64,000 nucleotides of DNA from Stereum hirsutum FP-91666 SS1 (taxonomy: Eukaryota; Basidiomycota; Agaricomycetes; Russulales; Stereaceae): the NCBI RefSeq assembly GCF_000264905.1, contig NW_006763131.1, positions 410,793 through 474,792 of the forward strand, in the 5' to 3' direction. Positions 1 through 12,400 of this stretch are shown piece by piece (within the stretch, counting starts at the first letter, position 1; each line of letters starts with the position of its first letter). Under the pieces are notes generated by a model. That model did not search any database. It worked only from the letters and a program-made list of their open reading frames with translations, and was not told the DNA's origin. Position numbers and translations under genes: made by a program.

Positions 1-2892
1 TTGTGGGCAAGCCGACTTGGCAGCCTATGTGGGGCTTTGGTTTCCATCTCTGCCGGTTCGTGATTTGAGCTCTCATGCATCCTTGTGATCGAGATTATTC
101 ATGAAAGACGGTGCAGTTGGGGATATACGAATTTGTCGGAATTGCAGGAACAAGTGGAGAACATGAAAGCTGCGAACATCCCTCTCGAGAGTGAGTACTC
201 ATTATCGCTGCGTCGTCCTTCCACGGTCCTGATGTTGTTCATTGAAAGCCATCTGGAACGATATCGATGTCTACCATTCACTTCGTGACTTTACCTCTGA
301 CCCGATCAGCTATCCTGGCGACCAAATGAGGGAATTCATCGCGAACCTAGTGAGTTTCCTCTCTCCTCTTCCTTAAGTCCATGCATTATCTGATGTCGAA
401 ACCGTTCTTCAGACTGCCAATGGCCAGCATTGTACGTACGAGCACTTATAAAGATCACGATGACCGCTCAACTTCGTCCATCTAGATATCCCCATTTTGG
501 ACGCAGCTGTCAACCACGCCGCGAACGATACCGACGTCGTAAGTCATGGTCTTTGTCACAAAAATGCCCAATCATGAACCCTCGGGTTGTCTTTAGTACT
601 ATCCCTTCTCGGTCGGCATAGAGAAGTAAGTGAAACTCACGATTACATTGCAATTGATGTTTCTGACTTTCACCGCCACTTACAGGGACATTTTCATCAA
701 GAATCCAGACGGTTCTCTGTATATCGGTCAAGTGTGGCCCGGATATACTGTACGTTCTTATCTCCTTCCCCTATTCAAAGTGAAGTTTCGGTCTGACCTG
801 TCGTTGTTCTTAGGTGTTCCCAGACTGGTTCGCAGAAAATACTGAGGAAGTTTGGACGCAAGCCCTCACGAACTGGTCGCTCAATGGTGTTGAATTTTCT
901 GGTTTGTGGCTGGACATGAACGAAGTCAGTTCCTTCTGCGTGGGTTCATGGTATGTGGTCGTTTGGACTTGTTAGTTTTATAGTGACTGAATGTGGTTGC
1001 GCAATCTGGATCTCACAGTGGAACTGGAGCGAACCTCTCGGATACGTCCGTTCCTATCACCCTACCCGGAGAACCTGGCAATCTGGTCGTTGATTATCCT
1101 GAGGGGTATGCGTATATCTTTCGATATCGTGATCGGTCGAATGCTTATGATCTTCATTAGATACAACTCCACGATCTCAGGACCTAGTGGCAATATCACC
1201 GTCAACGGAACCTTGACATACGGTGCTGGAGCAGCGCCATTCTCTGAGCCTGCGAAACGAGCTCTCGGAAAACGCGGTCTAGGAGCAGCCAACGAAACCG
1301 ATGTCGACCTTAACAACCCGCCCTACACCATTCACAACGGTAAGATACTTGCCCTCTCCCACGATCACTCTTTTACGATGTAGCTCACTTCGATTCACCC
1401 CAGGTTTCGAGGGCCTCGCCACCCACACGATTGCTACCAATGCAACGCATGCCGGAGGTTACGTTGAGCTCGACACCCATAACCTTTGGGGATATATGGA
1501 GGAACGGGCGACGAACCTTGCACTTAGGCAGATCCATCCTGGGCAGCGTCCTTTCATGATCAGTCGGTCGACTTTCCCAAGTTCGGGAGCTTGGACTGGA
1601 CACTGGGTGCGTTGATCTCGTTCATACGTGGAAGGTGCCCGACAAGCTCATTTGTTGTTATAGCTCGGGGATAACTATAGCAAGTGGGCGTATTTGCAGT
1701 ACATGATCTCGGGTGTCCTTCAATTCCAGTTGTACCAAATTCCAATGGTAAGCTTTGGCGCACATCGAATGTATCGTGCAATGATGATAATAATCTCCCT
1801 CGTCGATAGGTTGGATCTGACACTTGCGGGTTCAGTCAGTATCGTCTCCTCTTGCATCAGATTGTCAAATTAACTAATTTTGTGGTTGATGACAGACGGT
1901 AACACCGACGAGGAGCTCTGTAACCGCTGGATGCAAGCTTCAGCCTTCGTACCCTTCTATCGGAACCACAACGAGCTCAGCGCTCTCTCCCAAGAGCCTT
2001 ACCGTTGGGATAGCGTCGCTGAGGCCAGTCGTGTGGCGATGGCGGTACGGTACTCTATGCTGCCTTACTGGGTCAGTCTTTATTCGAACCAGAACTTCTT
2101 GGACCTATAACTTACACCACATAACAGTACACCTTGTTCGCGAATGCCTCCACACACGGGACGCCTCCCGTGCGAGCCTTGTTCTATGAGTTCCCGAACG
2201 AGCCAGAACTCTTCAGCGTCTCCCTGCAATGGATGATTGGAAGCGACATCTTGGTTTCCCCAGTGACAACTCCGAACGTCTCCACTGTTGACGGTAAGTA
2301 GTCCTCGGTCACTTATCGCCCTTCTATGTAGTTTCTTACCTTTCCCCGCTTAGCTGTATTCCCCGGCCGCGGCACTGAAACCTGGCGTGACTGGTACACT
2401 CACGAAGCTGTGAACGCCACATCGAGTGGCACCACCACTCTTTCGGCTCCATTGGGCTACATCCCAGTCCACATCCGCTCCGGAGCTGCTATCCTTCTTC
2501 ACTCCCAACCTGGATACACGACCAACGAGACGCTCCAATCTCCTTACTCCCTTCTCGTCACACTCTCCTCTGACGGCTCTGCCTCCGGGTCCGCGTATAT
2601 CGACGATGGAATCACCATGCCCACCGAAAACAGCACGGTCTCCAACCGGACGCTTACTTTCTCCGTCAACGGCGGGAGCTTGAGCATCGCCAGCCAAGGC
2701 GACTGGCAGGTCTCGCAGAAGTTGGATATTTTGACTGTGCTCGGAGTCGCAAGCCAGCCGACCGTGGTCAACGTGGGAGGGACGAACGTGTCGAGTGGCC
2801 TGACGTATGAGAGTGGAGTGCAGAGGTTGAATGTGACGGGGTTGGGATTGGATCTCAATGCGGAGGGTCCGATTGTCGTGAGTTGGAGTTGA
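1..2892 (+). CDS. GH31 alpha-glucosidase, 5' partial
   Basis: Secreted-type glycoside hydrolase family 31 enzyme that releases glucose from alpha-glucosides such as maltose; the N-terminal part lies outside the window. The first codons read KPTWQPMWGFGFHLCRF, the usual start of the GH31 barrel. The nucleophile motif WLDMNE is at about 907-930 and the second active-site block, SGAWTGHW followed across an intron by LGDN, is at about 1580-1680, so both catalytic aspartates are present. A Thr/Asn-rich insert ending NPPYTIHN precedes the second half. The C-terminal beta-sandwich (GTETWRDWYTHE, then IPVHIRSGAAI) runs to the TGA at 2890. About ten short introns interrupt the gene. Many NxS/T sites fit a secreted glycoprotein. 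The family is certain; the exact substrate is inferred. Confidence 0.94.
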
Positions 2893-3441
2893 GTGATGCG
2901 GGCTATTGTGAAGTGAAATCTTTTCTGTTGCTTTCTTTATTTCCTAATATCTTAGCCAAAATTTTTACTAAATTTTGCACTTGCAAATATGGTCCGTTGT
3001 CTGAGCTGTTTGTGACCAAACTTGTCAATAGTTCGTGAGAACAGGGCTTTGGAACGCGAAGCAAGCTGACGAGAAAATTAGCGGAGAGCTTGATCGATAT
3101 TAGTTGTGTTCATGGGCTATGTAAACTGGAGCGGGTGCCGAGGGGGAAGTAGTTACATATTGCAGGTGGGTAGTGAATAGAGGATGAGCAAGCAGCGGTG
3201 TTCCTTGGTGGACACTGTTTTGATGATTGGCGTCGAGATAAACATGCCTATATGTGTACCAAACCCACATTCACAGGACTACTAAACTGATGATTTAACA
3301 GCAGCTCGGTGTGCATACAACAGGCAGCTTTGATATAGAAACGGCATATGAGCTAATCCTACATTTGATAGACCTCCGCTCTTACAGGAAACTTCTGGTA
3401 CATTGTGTCGTGGCTTGCGTGCTGAGAAGATAGAATCTCGT
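2893..3441. other. Convergent intergenic region
   Basis: 549 bp between the stop codons of the GH31 gene (+) and the aldolase-like gene (-), so it should hold two 3' UTRs. It is AT-richer than its flanks. No open frame, RNA gene or repeat stands out. Confidence 0.6.
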
Positions 3442-4698
3442 TTACTGGAGGAAGTCACCCTGGGTCTCCTTCATGAGCAGCTGATACTCGGGCTGGAACT
3501 GTTAAAGGACCCTAGGATCAGCAAGGAATTGTGGTTTAGATATTCATCAGAACGCACTTGGAGGTAGAGATTCTCCCAGTACGCCTCCGTATCAGCATTG
3601 AACTTGGCCTCATGAGGGGGGATGATTCTCTTCGGGATACCGTTCGCCGCCGCCGCTTCAACCATGAGTTGCAGCTTGCAGTGCTTGTCCAACAGGCCGA
3701 ACATATAAGCAGCCTCATCAACGGTGTTCCCCACTGTATGCAAATTGTGAGCATCTCTCTCCGTACGACACCAAACATGAAAAAGCTTACGAGTCAAGAG
3801 ACCATGGTTCTGCAGAATGACATTCTTGAACTTTGGTCCAAGAGCACGTGCGATGTTCTCGCCTTCCTCCCATCCCAGGACGACGCCTCCATAGTCGTCG
3901 TATACGCCCAAATTATCGTGGAAGAGTGAGCCATCCTGCTGCAGAATGTCAATCGGACGGCCGAATGCAGACCAAGCACATCCATTCAAGGAGTGGCAGT
4001 GGGCCGCAGCGACGACGTCGGGGCGAGCCTTGTGGATGGCAGAGTCTGCAGAGGTGGCGACGCAGATGAGACCTGAGAATTTAGGAGACATAGGCAGCAG
4101 AGAACCTACGGATCCAGTAGCCAGCCTTGTTGATCGGAGCCTGGGCACCGTATTTTGTAACGTATCCATCTGGGCCAACAAGAACCAAGGACGATTTCTA
4201 TGGTATATCCAGCAACCTCTGAGACGCGAGCAAGGTCGAACAATGGTTTTTAAAGCTCACAGTGATGCATGAAAAGTGCACGCCGTATGGGTTCATCCTA
4301 GACGCCCGGCCAATTAAGAAGCTTGACATTCATCGGGAAAAGGTGTACATACCAATAGTGGTCGGGAAGAACAGGATCACGGACGGTGATATGGCCAGAG
4401 GTGCCTTCGCCAAAGCCCAGTTTACCCCAGTAACGGAATGCAGCAGCCATATGCGACTGAACGAGCACAAGAATCAGTTTTAAGCAAGACCTGAGAAGAA
4501 GACAGCGCTGCCTACCTTGATCCACTCCCTTTCATCATAGGGGCTGTTAAACTTCGGTACACCCTCCATTTTAATCAGCCCCTGTTTATCACCTCGATAC
4601 GTACGCTCTAGACGATTCTCCTCTAGATCGGTGGGGTGGTTGCCACCGTTCTTATGTCCATTTTGCTCTGAAGCATTCAAGTCGAGTGCTGGAGACAT
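3442..4698 (-). CDS. Class II aldolase/adducin-domain protein
   Basis: Protein of the class II aldolase / adducin head family (relatives of L-fuculose-phosphate aldolase and ribulose-5-phosphate 4-epimerase), expected to be cytosolic and metal-binding. In order: a polar N-terminus (MSPALDLN), an exon with SHMAAAFRYWGKLGFGEGTSGHITVRDP (the phosphate-binding G-x-S-x-H segment), then NPYGVHFS, AHCHSLNGCAWSAFG (two zinc-ligand histidines), a downstream QNHGLLT histidine, and GNTVDEAAYMF. The C-terminus is EYQLLMKETQGDFLQ with TAA at 3442-3444. About four introns. An upstream in-frame ATG at 4731 exists, but MSPAL at 4698 gives the usual family length. Fungal members are often annotated as meiotically up-regulated gene 14-like; the substrate cannot be read from the sequence. 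Confidence 0.87.
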
Positions 4699-7600
4699 GA
4701 CGAGAGGTACAGTGCAGGAGTGTAATATCAATGGTTATCTACAAAGTGGACGAAACTGTTCAGTTCGTTATTCTCCATATATTCGACAGTCTGCTTGAGT
4801 CCCAACCGACTCACCGTTTGTTCACCGCACAAGTCGTCCAAAGAAACGGAGCAGAAGCTGACCGTTCTGACTGAAGCTAGTATTATAGCTTTGGATCTTG
4901 GCTATCGCTGAGCAACAAAAGACATTCCATTGGAGAGTGGACTGGCCATGGACTGGTGACCCGCAAGGCGTGTTGGTGGCGTGTTGCGTTGAGGCGCCTT
5001 GGATGGCCGCGGCCAAGAAGTCGGCGAAGCCGAGTTATCGTCGCCACCTTGTCGCCACCTCACCATGTTCGTTTTGGACAAAAGTTTTCTTTCTTTTTTT
5101 TTCTTCGCAGCTACGCTCACCTCCTCTAAGGTGCTAAAAAGAAGGCGTTCGACATCCTGTACCACTAAAACTCTTGGATTTAGAGATGGAAGGCGGGCTA
5201 GTCTAAGATGATTCAGACTCATTCAAGTTATGTCCGGTGTTCCGTGTCATGTAGACTTTGCTGCAAGATTGGGCTAATACAGGCTAATGCGCAGTACCAC
5301 AGCTACCCAAAGACATATCGTGGCTTATATATGTACTCCGACATCCTGTTTTACCGAGTATACGATTAGTACGATGTTCAGCACACCTTTTCTGAACAGG
5401 CTACTCTTCGACGGGACAACCTCGGTCACCGCGTCTGGATGGGACAACTCAAGCCCACAGCTGCTCACCCACTTGGAAATAATCATCCAATTCGATTGCT
5501 AGTCCTTACCTATACGCCAGAGCTCGAGCGTTAGGCGAGAGATCCGTTAGTGACGGCTGAGATGAAATATTTTCGCTTGGTCTGTAGCGACTGGTTGTCA
5601 CCTGTGCAAAACTCGGTGCGTAGTCCGAAATTCTTCCTACATTTCTTTTCGAGGGGAGCGTATAAATTGGCTAGTATGACATGGAGATAGGTCTGGATAA
5701 AATTTGAGGTTTCTCTTTCCATCACATTTGACACGCGTCTTTCGTTGTGGCCCATTCGAGGTCACACCCGACGTTTCTCCATATTCTTTTCTTATGAGCT
5801 TTCTGTCTCAAGAAACATCATGATTCACATCCTAGCTATGACTGCGTGCCGAGGCACAGATCCTCGCTCTCCTGTGATAGAAATTCTTGTTCATCGCACA
5901 GCAGTGTGGCACCCCTTGGCGTGAATGACGTTTCTTCCTGCTTTAGATGTCCTGATTTTGTCACTAACGGGAAAATTCTTCACTCTTTTTTTTTTTTTCA
6001 GAAAACGGGTAGGCTAGTCGAAGTCGCAGTTGTACGGTTGTCTCTGAGCAGTGGGTCATACTTTCGGACTAAGACGACCGATGTTTCCCCAATTACGTGA
6101 GCCAATCGTTTTTCGATGATGCCTGCTTGCTATCTATCGACACCCTTCATCATCCTTCTTTCCGAGTGGAAATGACCCGCTGCCCACGATTCCCCGTTCT
6201 GCGATCATATAAGGCAGGAACCATAGACATTGTGGTCATTTTCCTGACATGGCATCCAGGACACACTTCAGACTTCCCTCAGGAGTTTCTGAACGATCAG
6301 TGAAGTCCAAAGGTTAGATGTGTGCTCTTCTGCCATTGTTTCAGTAATGGGCAAAAATAGCAGATAGATTCGGACTGGAGGTTTCGTAAGTATGACCCCT
6401 TCACGGTGGTTCATTAGTAGCTATGCTCATCTGGGCCGCTCAGACACCCTCCCCCTTTCTCAGAATTAATCGCAGGCCATCCTTTTCCCTTCACTCACAA
6501 CCTACATTATCAGCGTCTCGCATGATCTGGGTTCGGTTTCCTCTACTTTTAGTCTCGAAGTTATCGATCCAACGATATCATTCTCGATTCCACATCGCCC
6601 TTCCCGTTCTGGCTTCGTTTCTCATAGTTCCTTCCTGACGTGGTCATGCAGGATCAGCCTTTGCTTTCTTCGATTACCTCTGGCTGAGGATCCCCGGCAC
6701 ACCGAGCCGCTAGGTCTTCTTTTTGTGGATGTCTCTTCCAATATAGAAGCCTCTGGCATGTGGCGAGCTGGGCCTGAACTGGTACTCTAAAGCGACACGA
6801 AGCCTGTGGACCCGACCGTATTTTTGTTCCTTCTGTCTCGGTCTTGAATTTGTCCTGAGCTCTTCTATCCACATCCCATACGGTGTTTGGTCCGCCCGAC
6901 GCCGTGGGGATTATGTCGGGGCGACATCGCTACTGTCTTGAGAACATGCTGCACTTGTTCCTGATACCCTTGGATATACAGATCGCCAGAGATCTGAGGG
7001 ATTCATCTATTCTGCGTGGATAGAACCAAGAGACTGTATGGTTTTCTTCTCAAGAAAGGTACGAATGAAATACCTATCTTCAGCAATCGATACTTGGCAT
7101 CCGCCAGCCCTAACTCCTAGTCTCAGGTGTAAGATGCTGGTTACGCTCAAGTCTGCGCCTCGACCTTGACTTATGAGGGTTTAGTATGCATATTATATAC
7201 CTCTTCACCACTCATGAACTACAACATTATGTGGTCAGCATGTGGATTGTAGCAGGCACAACTAAGTCTGCGTGGACACATACGGTCAAATACTCCTATC
7301 ATTCAGCTCGAGCGACGTTGTGCTTGTAAGAGACTACCCTTTATTCGAGATTATACTCCAAATAGCCTATGGCTGATTGGGAGTAGCGTTTGACCCTTCC
7401 GAACAGAAGCTCTCTGGGACTTCGCAGAGATTGTTACACTCCTCTGCGCAGATGGTCAGATAGTGACCTTCACATTATTCTTACTATCTTCCCTGTCCAC
7501 GCTCTTCGCTCGTGCTTGACCGTCTGTCCTACCCTTTCCAGACGGTTATATGCCGCACGGTCATCGATCATACATGGTCCAAAGTCGGTGCGATGTTGTG

Positions 7601-8171
7601 GCTCCGATCGTGCTAATTCTACATCAAGGATGGCGCCTGACCAGTCCGTCTGCACCAGTCAATTATTATCCATTGCCCCTCGTCAGCAATTTGTTCCCAT
7701 ATTGTCTGGTTGCGCAATCTCTCGTCTCGATCGACATGGGAATCAGGCGGATATCAGCCGCTAGAGTTACCCTAGTGTCCGAGAACATAAATCATCGATG
7801 CCACCGCAAGCGAGGTATCGGCTACACTTCCACCTTCCTCTCGTGGAGATGAACTTTGCGGCGGGGAAAGCGAGAAAATATGGCAGATCTCGCCCCGCAT
7901 TCTTGGTGCACACGGGTGCCACCTTCGACCTGAGATTCTCAAGGAGGCTTAGTGGCAACACTTTCTGAAGCAGATGGAAGTTTAGGGTTATAGGGATACA
8001 ATTCTCCATTTGTCTGGTTCTGATCAGTCATCCCTTCATTACAGCGGACATCTGCGGGGCCACATAACGTTGACATCGCTGGTACATGCCCATCAGAAAT
8101 ACGAAAATAAATCCCATGCATAGCAGTGACAATACAACATGATACAAGCAACAGTGAAAAAGTGTTGGTCC
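4699..8171. other. Gene-free region, 3.5 kb
   Basis: It holds the promoter of the aldolase-like gene and the 3' flank of the dienoyl-CoA reductase. Between about 5300 and 7860 there are many open stretches of 60-125 codons on the + strand, none with a recognisable motif, and neighbouring stretches are in different frames. Their number and length are what chance gives at this base composition. A decayed gene or mobile element remains possible but is not shown. Confidence 0.5.
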
Positions 8172-9410
8172 CTACATCCTGGCTTTGATCATCTTCTGCA
8201 CAGACTCAGGGTCTAACACGCTCTGCGGGTAGGGCAGAGACGTGCTTCTGAGCTGATCGAAAGCTCCATCGACTACGAGGACCTGTCCTGTAATGAAGCT
8301 GGCCGCATCGCTGAATAAAAACACGGCTGCATTGGCGCAGTCTCTGACGTCCCCCATGCGTCCCAATGGAGCAGACTTCTCGTACCAGCCTTCGTTCTCG
8401 CCACCCTTCGCAGAGAGCCGGTCCATGCCTTCTGTACCCGCGATAGGTCCAGGGGCAATGACATTGGATCTAACCCCGTGCGGCCCTTGTTCGATGGCAA
8501 GGACAGCGGAGGTGGCGTCAACGGCTGCTTTAGCGGCGGAGACGTGCACCTGGTATGGCGTGGCTTTACGATAGTAGCAGTATTGCTCACAAATAAGCTC
8601 GCTATTCGCTTCAAACAGGAATGGGGCTGACCATGGTAATGCAATGTGGCGCTGACATGAATGTAAGAGCCCTTCGACTTCTGGACATGGGGTAAGGTGG
8701 CCTTGATCGTGTGATACGTTCCAAGCTAGGGTAAAACCATGAGGGTAAGCTGAAGCACAGTAAGCTTGAAGAAATTTTCCTTGCCGTATCGATTTCGAGG
8801 ACCGTGCGGAATGCATTTTCCGACAAACCAGATATGGGAGCAAGGAAGTTGCCGGCGGCACCTATTCTTTGCAAGAACGTTGAACAAGACATGAATCGGA
8901 GCGTTCTCATGAAAAGATAGACGTGCCACAGATTACAAAATCTATCTTGCCGAACTTTTCGATTGTTTTCTGAACTGCGTCTTGCACTTGCTTCGGTTGA
9001 CGAACGTCAGCCTGAAAGGCGACACATGTCCGGCCTGTTGTAGCTGAAAGCTCCTTGGCGGTCTGTGTCGCTTTGTCGAGACTATCGCGACAGAACGCCG
9101 TGTGTCAGCGATCGTAGTTGAACTTACAACGTTTGTTTGAGACTCAGCAGAGACGGACGAAGTAAGATGGCTTACTTCCGTCCAACAATAGTCGCATTGG
9201 CACCGTGGCGCATCTGTGAAAAGTTTGTATGGTTGAGATAGCACAACTTGAACCAAGAATGAAACGGTAGATTCGAACCACTGCTTCCGTCATCCCACGA
9301 CAGATCCCGGAGCCACCGCCAGTGCAGAACAGCACTTTGCCCTCAAAGATATCATCCCTGAATATCTTGTTCGAGTCAACTACAGGCTGCGTATAAGATT
9401 TATATGACAT
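8172..9410 (-). CDS. Peroxisomal 2,4-dienoyl-CoA reductase (SPS19/DECR2-like)
   Basis: Short-chain dehydrogenase/reductase that reduces 2,4-dienoyl-CoA with NADPH, an auxiliary step in beta-oxidation of unsaturated fatty acids. The nucleotide-binding TGGGSGICRG is near residue 30, MRHGANATIVGRK gives the second strand, and CGAAGNFLAP with FRTVLEIDTLGTY is the block typical of dienoyl-CoA reductases, in place of NNAG of other SDRs. VSAAKAAVDA and RSNVIAPGPIAGTEGMDRL are also family-specific. The protein ends KARM, which fits the (S/A/C)(K/R/H)(L/M) peroxisomal signal. The start MSYKSYTQP at 9410 is chosen because the Rossmann fold follows at the usual distance; the open frame runs further upstream but with unrelated residues. 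Four introns. Confidence 0.93.
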
Positions 9411-12400
9411 GGTACCGGTGTGAAGTCGATTGAAGTGGGTAAAGGCTAAGATCGTGAGAGGGCGTCGCATTTGAACGAGACCACGAATCCGGCTATGCTG
9501 CTTACCGTACCGAGCGGCCACGTGTACTCGCAGCCTCATGCCACTTTTTTGTGTCCGCCTGTGTCCGCGTTCAACTTGCCAACTTGCCACTCTAACCTTT
9601 CGCCAGTCCACTGCTGGCCAGGCAGTTCATATTCACGGCCAGCGCCGATGTGTCCTTGATTTCTGGGGAAATCAAGTGACATACCGGGCCTTCAGAACAT
9701 GTGAGTGTTATTACGCTCAAGCCATTACTTACCACGTTGAAGGAGTCGTAGAGTTCGTGGGCTCGTCTGACTGCTTTTTCACCAGCTGGACCATCGTCAC
9801 CGTTGTTTATCTGAGCAGGAAGGATCTATCACCACGAGCATCCAAAGCTCTCATGAGGTGTCGATATTGTCCAGCAGCAAAACGCCTCTCAATTTCGGCA
9901 CAATATGTGATATGACGGGAATGTCGGCGAGACGTCTATAACTCGGAAGACGCAGAAATCCCGCCTTGTTCGAACTGTTTGTTTTCAGTTTTGTGATCCT
10001 TTCATCTCGGCGTAAGGGTACTCATAGCTCACCTTACTCTCACTTCACCCAGTTCACATGTCAGTTCCGACATACGTTGCCTCGTTAATCTGGCCTCAGC
10101 GCTCGTTGACTCCAGACTATCGAACCAGTGCTTTGCACCCTTGCACTTCGGATAGGTCCAGAATCTCTCGGAGAATATAAGCCCTGGTGCTATGTCCACG
10201 CTTGAAGATCCTTTGCTGGATGCAGGTCGTCCGTCTCGATGGCACATGTCGGTGTCCATGTGTCCCAGCAATCGCAAGGAAGGACACTATTCGCCGCTCT
10301 CTCCCCTACTCAGGTTCTTCCAGAAAGCACCCTTATCACCGAGATTACTCTCACCTTCGGACAACCGTACTGACGCTGCCTGTGTCTTTCTAGATCGACG
10401 AACAGGCACACGATGCCCAAAATCCTGGATCAGCTACACGTAAAACGTCGCCCATTCTTAGCACTATGGGACATGTCTGTCATATTTGAGTGTGTGGACC
10501 AAGGCTTTACGGTCGTGGTTATGGCTCATGGATCTAGCCATAGAATCGTAATATACAACTCGAGGTATTATCGTCCTTTTCGAATATGTGTGTGTCCTTT
10601 TTATCGACGTCTTATTCCCAGATACCGCTCGTGGCTGACAAGTGTCAAATCCCGCGCAAAATCGACCAAGTTGACTCTTATCCTCTTCCCACATCCAACT
10701 TGGAGCATGATATTATTCTCAACGTTACGCCCTATTATGCCCCGCGCCCACCGCAGTCAATGTGCGTACTGTGAGCGAGGGTTCTCTTCTTTACGATTTG
10801 TCACGGGCATATCTATCGGCCATTTTACTAGGAAATGCTGACTCTCCTTTCGGAATTTTGAGGTCCGGCTCATGATAATGCGTGGTTCTCACAGAATTAC
10901 AGCAGAGGCCGCTATTCTCTCGCGGTCATCTTATATTCGTCTTCAAATGGAAACTGACAGCCTTCCGATGCAACCGACCTGGATGGCGCTCGAGTTCCTA
11001 TCTCGTGCTTCCAACAGTTCATAACACTCTGTCCGCGTTCGAAAGCTTACAACCGACTTCGTCTTCGCCGCACCGTTCTCTCTCCGCCAGAACCTTCAAG
11101 CGTCTTCCCACACAATAATAATGCTGGTAACTTGCTTTCCTACGTGTCCACGGATAGAAGACCTATTTAGGCTCTCCTTCCTGCACGCGCAAATCAGCAG
11201 ATTTCCGTCGTGGCGCGTAAACAGTTCCAAATATGTCCTGCCAAAGAAGCATTGGACACCATCCGGTGCGCTCTCGAGCTCTCGACCTCCCATGGGTCGT
11301 CCGCCGAGAAGCTTCCTCCAGCCAGTCATAGGCACTACCATTGCTTCTAATCACTCACTCCACCGATGCTACCGAACACGCCATGTAGCCTCTTCGAAAT
11401 ACGGGTAACTCACACCTTGTCCCGGAAGGCTCCCTTGTGTCGTTCCCTCCCCCTTGTCTTGGCGCTTCTTTTGGCTTGTTCGTATGCTCACAGAACGTCA
11501 GCGTCTTCCTCTATTGGCTTCACGGGTCATGGTCACGAACTTTTACTTTGGGGGCCGTCAGTCTTCAGAGTTGAAGCTTTGAAGGGAAATAACTACGTCT
11601 AAGGTGATTTCCTCGCAAGCTTTTCGAGGATTGCTTACACGCAAGCATCTCGCCTACCGAGTTTGGTCTTTGTTCTCCTGGAGCCACCTTGACGACACAT
11701 GTTCCGGCCCCCATAATTTATTCTACTTGGTTCCTGCTAACGGCGGTCTTTCCCTACTGGGCCATGGTTATCGTGGTATCAGCAGCACTTACAGGAGGCG
11801 CAACCAAGATCAGAACCACCCTCTATTTCATGTGCTGTCAACTGACACTACCTCTGTAGATGCAATATAGGACCCGCAATGTCCTCGTCATTTGACCTAT
11901 GAACAGCGAGATGAAGACGTGGTGTAATGAAATTCAGCGATGACGGATCCGTGGTTTAGACTTTCGGTTTAATTTAGACGGATGCAATACCAACTCTTGC
12001 TCGTTCCAGACACGCGCCAGAGTACATCCCATGGTACGTCCATAATCTATCCGCTGTGAAGGGCTCAACGAGGCGAGGCATTCTTGCCACTGCTACATTC
12101 TTGAATCACTAAAAATGGACATCAGTTATGATGGGGTTCGATCGACCTGTGTTCTCCGTTTCTTTCTTTGCGTCGTCGGATGTTCAGATAGTTCTCTTTG
12201 GGAGCCGAATGGGCTTGTGGCCATATTTATCCCCAAATATAAGGTCCTGCTCTTACGACCAACTTTCACGACATGAAGCAAGCCCTCAGGACGAGCTCGG
12301 TTGTCTTCTAGACAGCACCCAGAGTCTTCGCTCCCGAGCGCAGACAGTGCACTGGTCCTTGTCAACCCGATAGCGTCGAATACATCTTCTCAACCCTCCC

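Noticed and set aside
9250..9290. GGTTCGAATC resembling a tRNA B-box
   Set aside because: It lies at an exon-intron border of the dienoyl-CoA reductase gene and has no tRNA fold.
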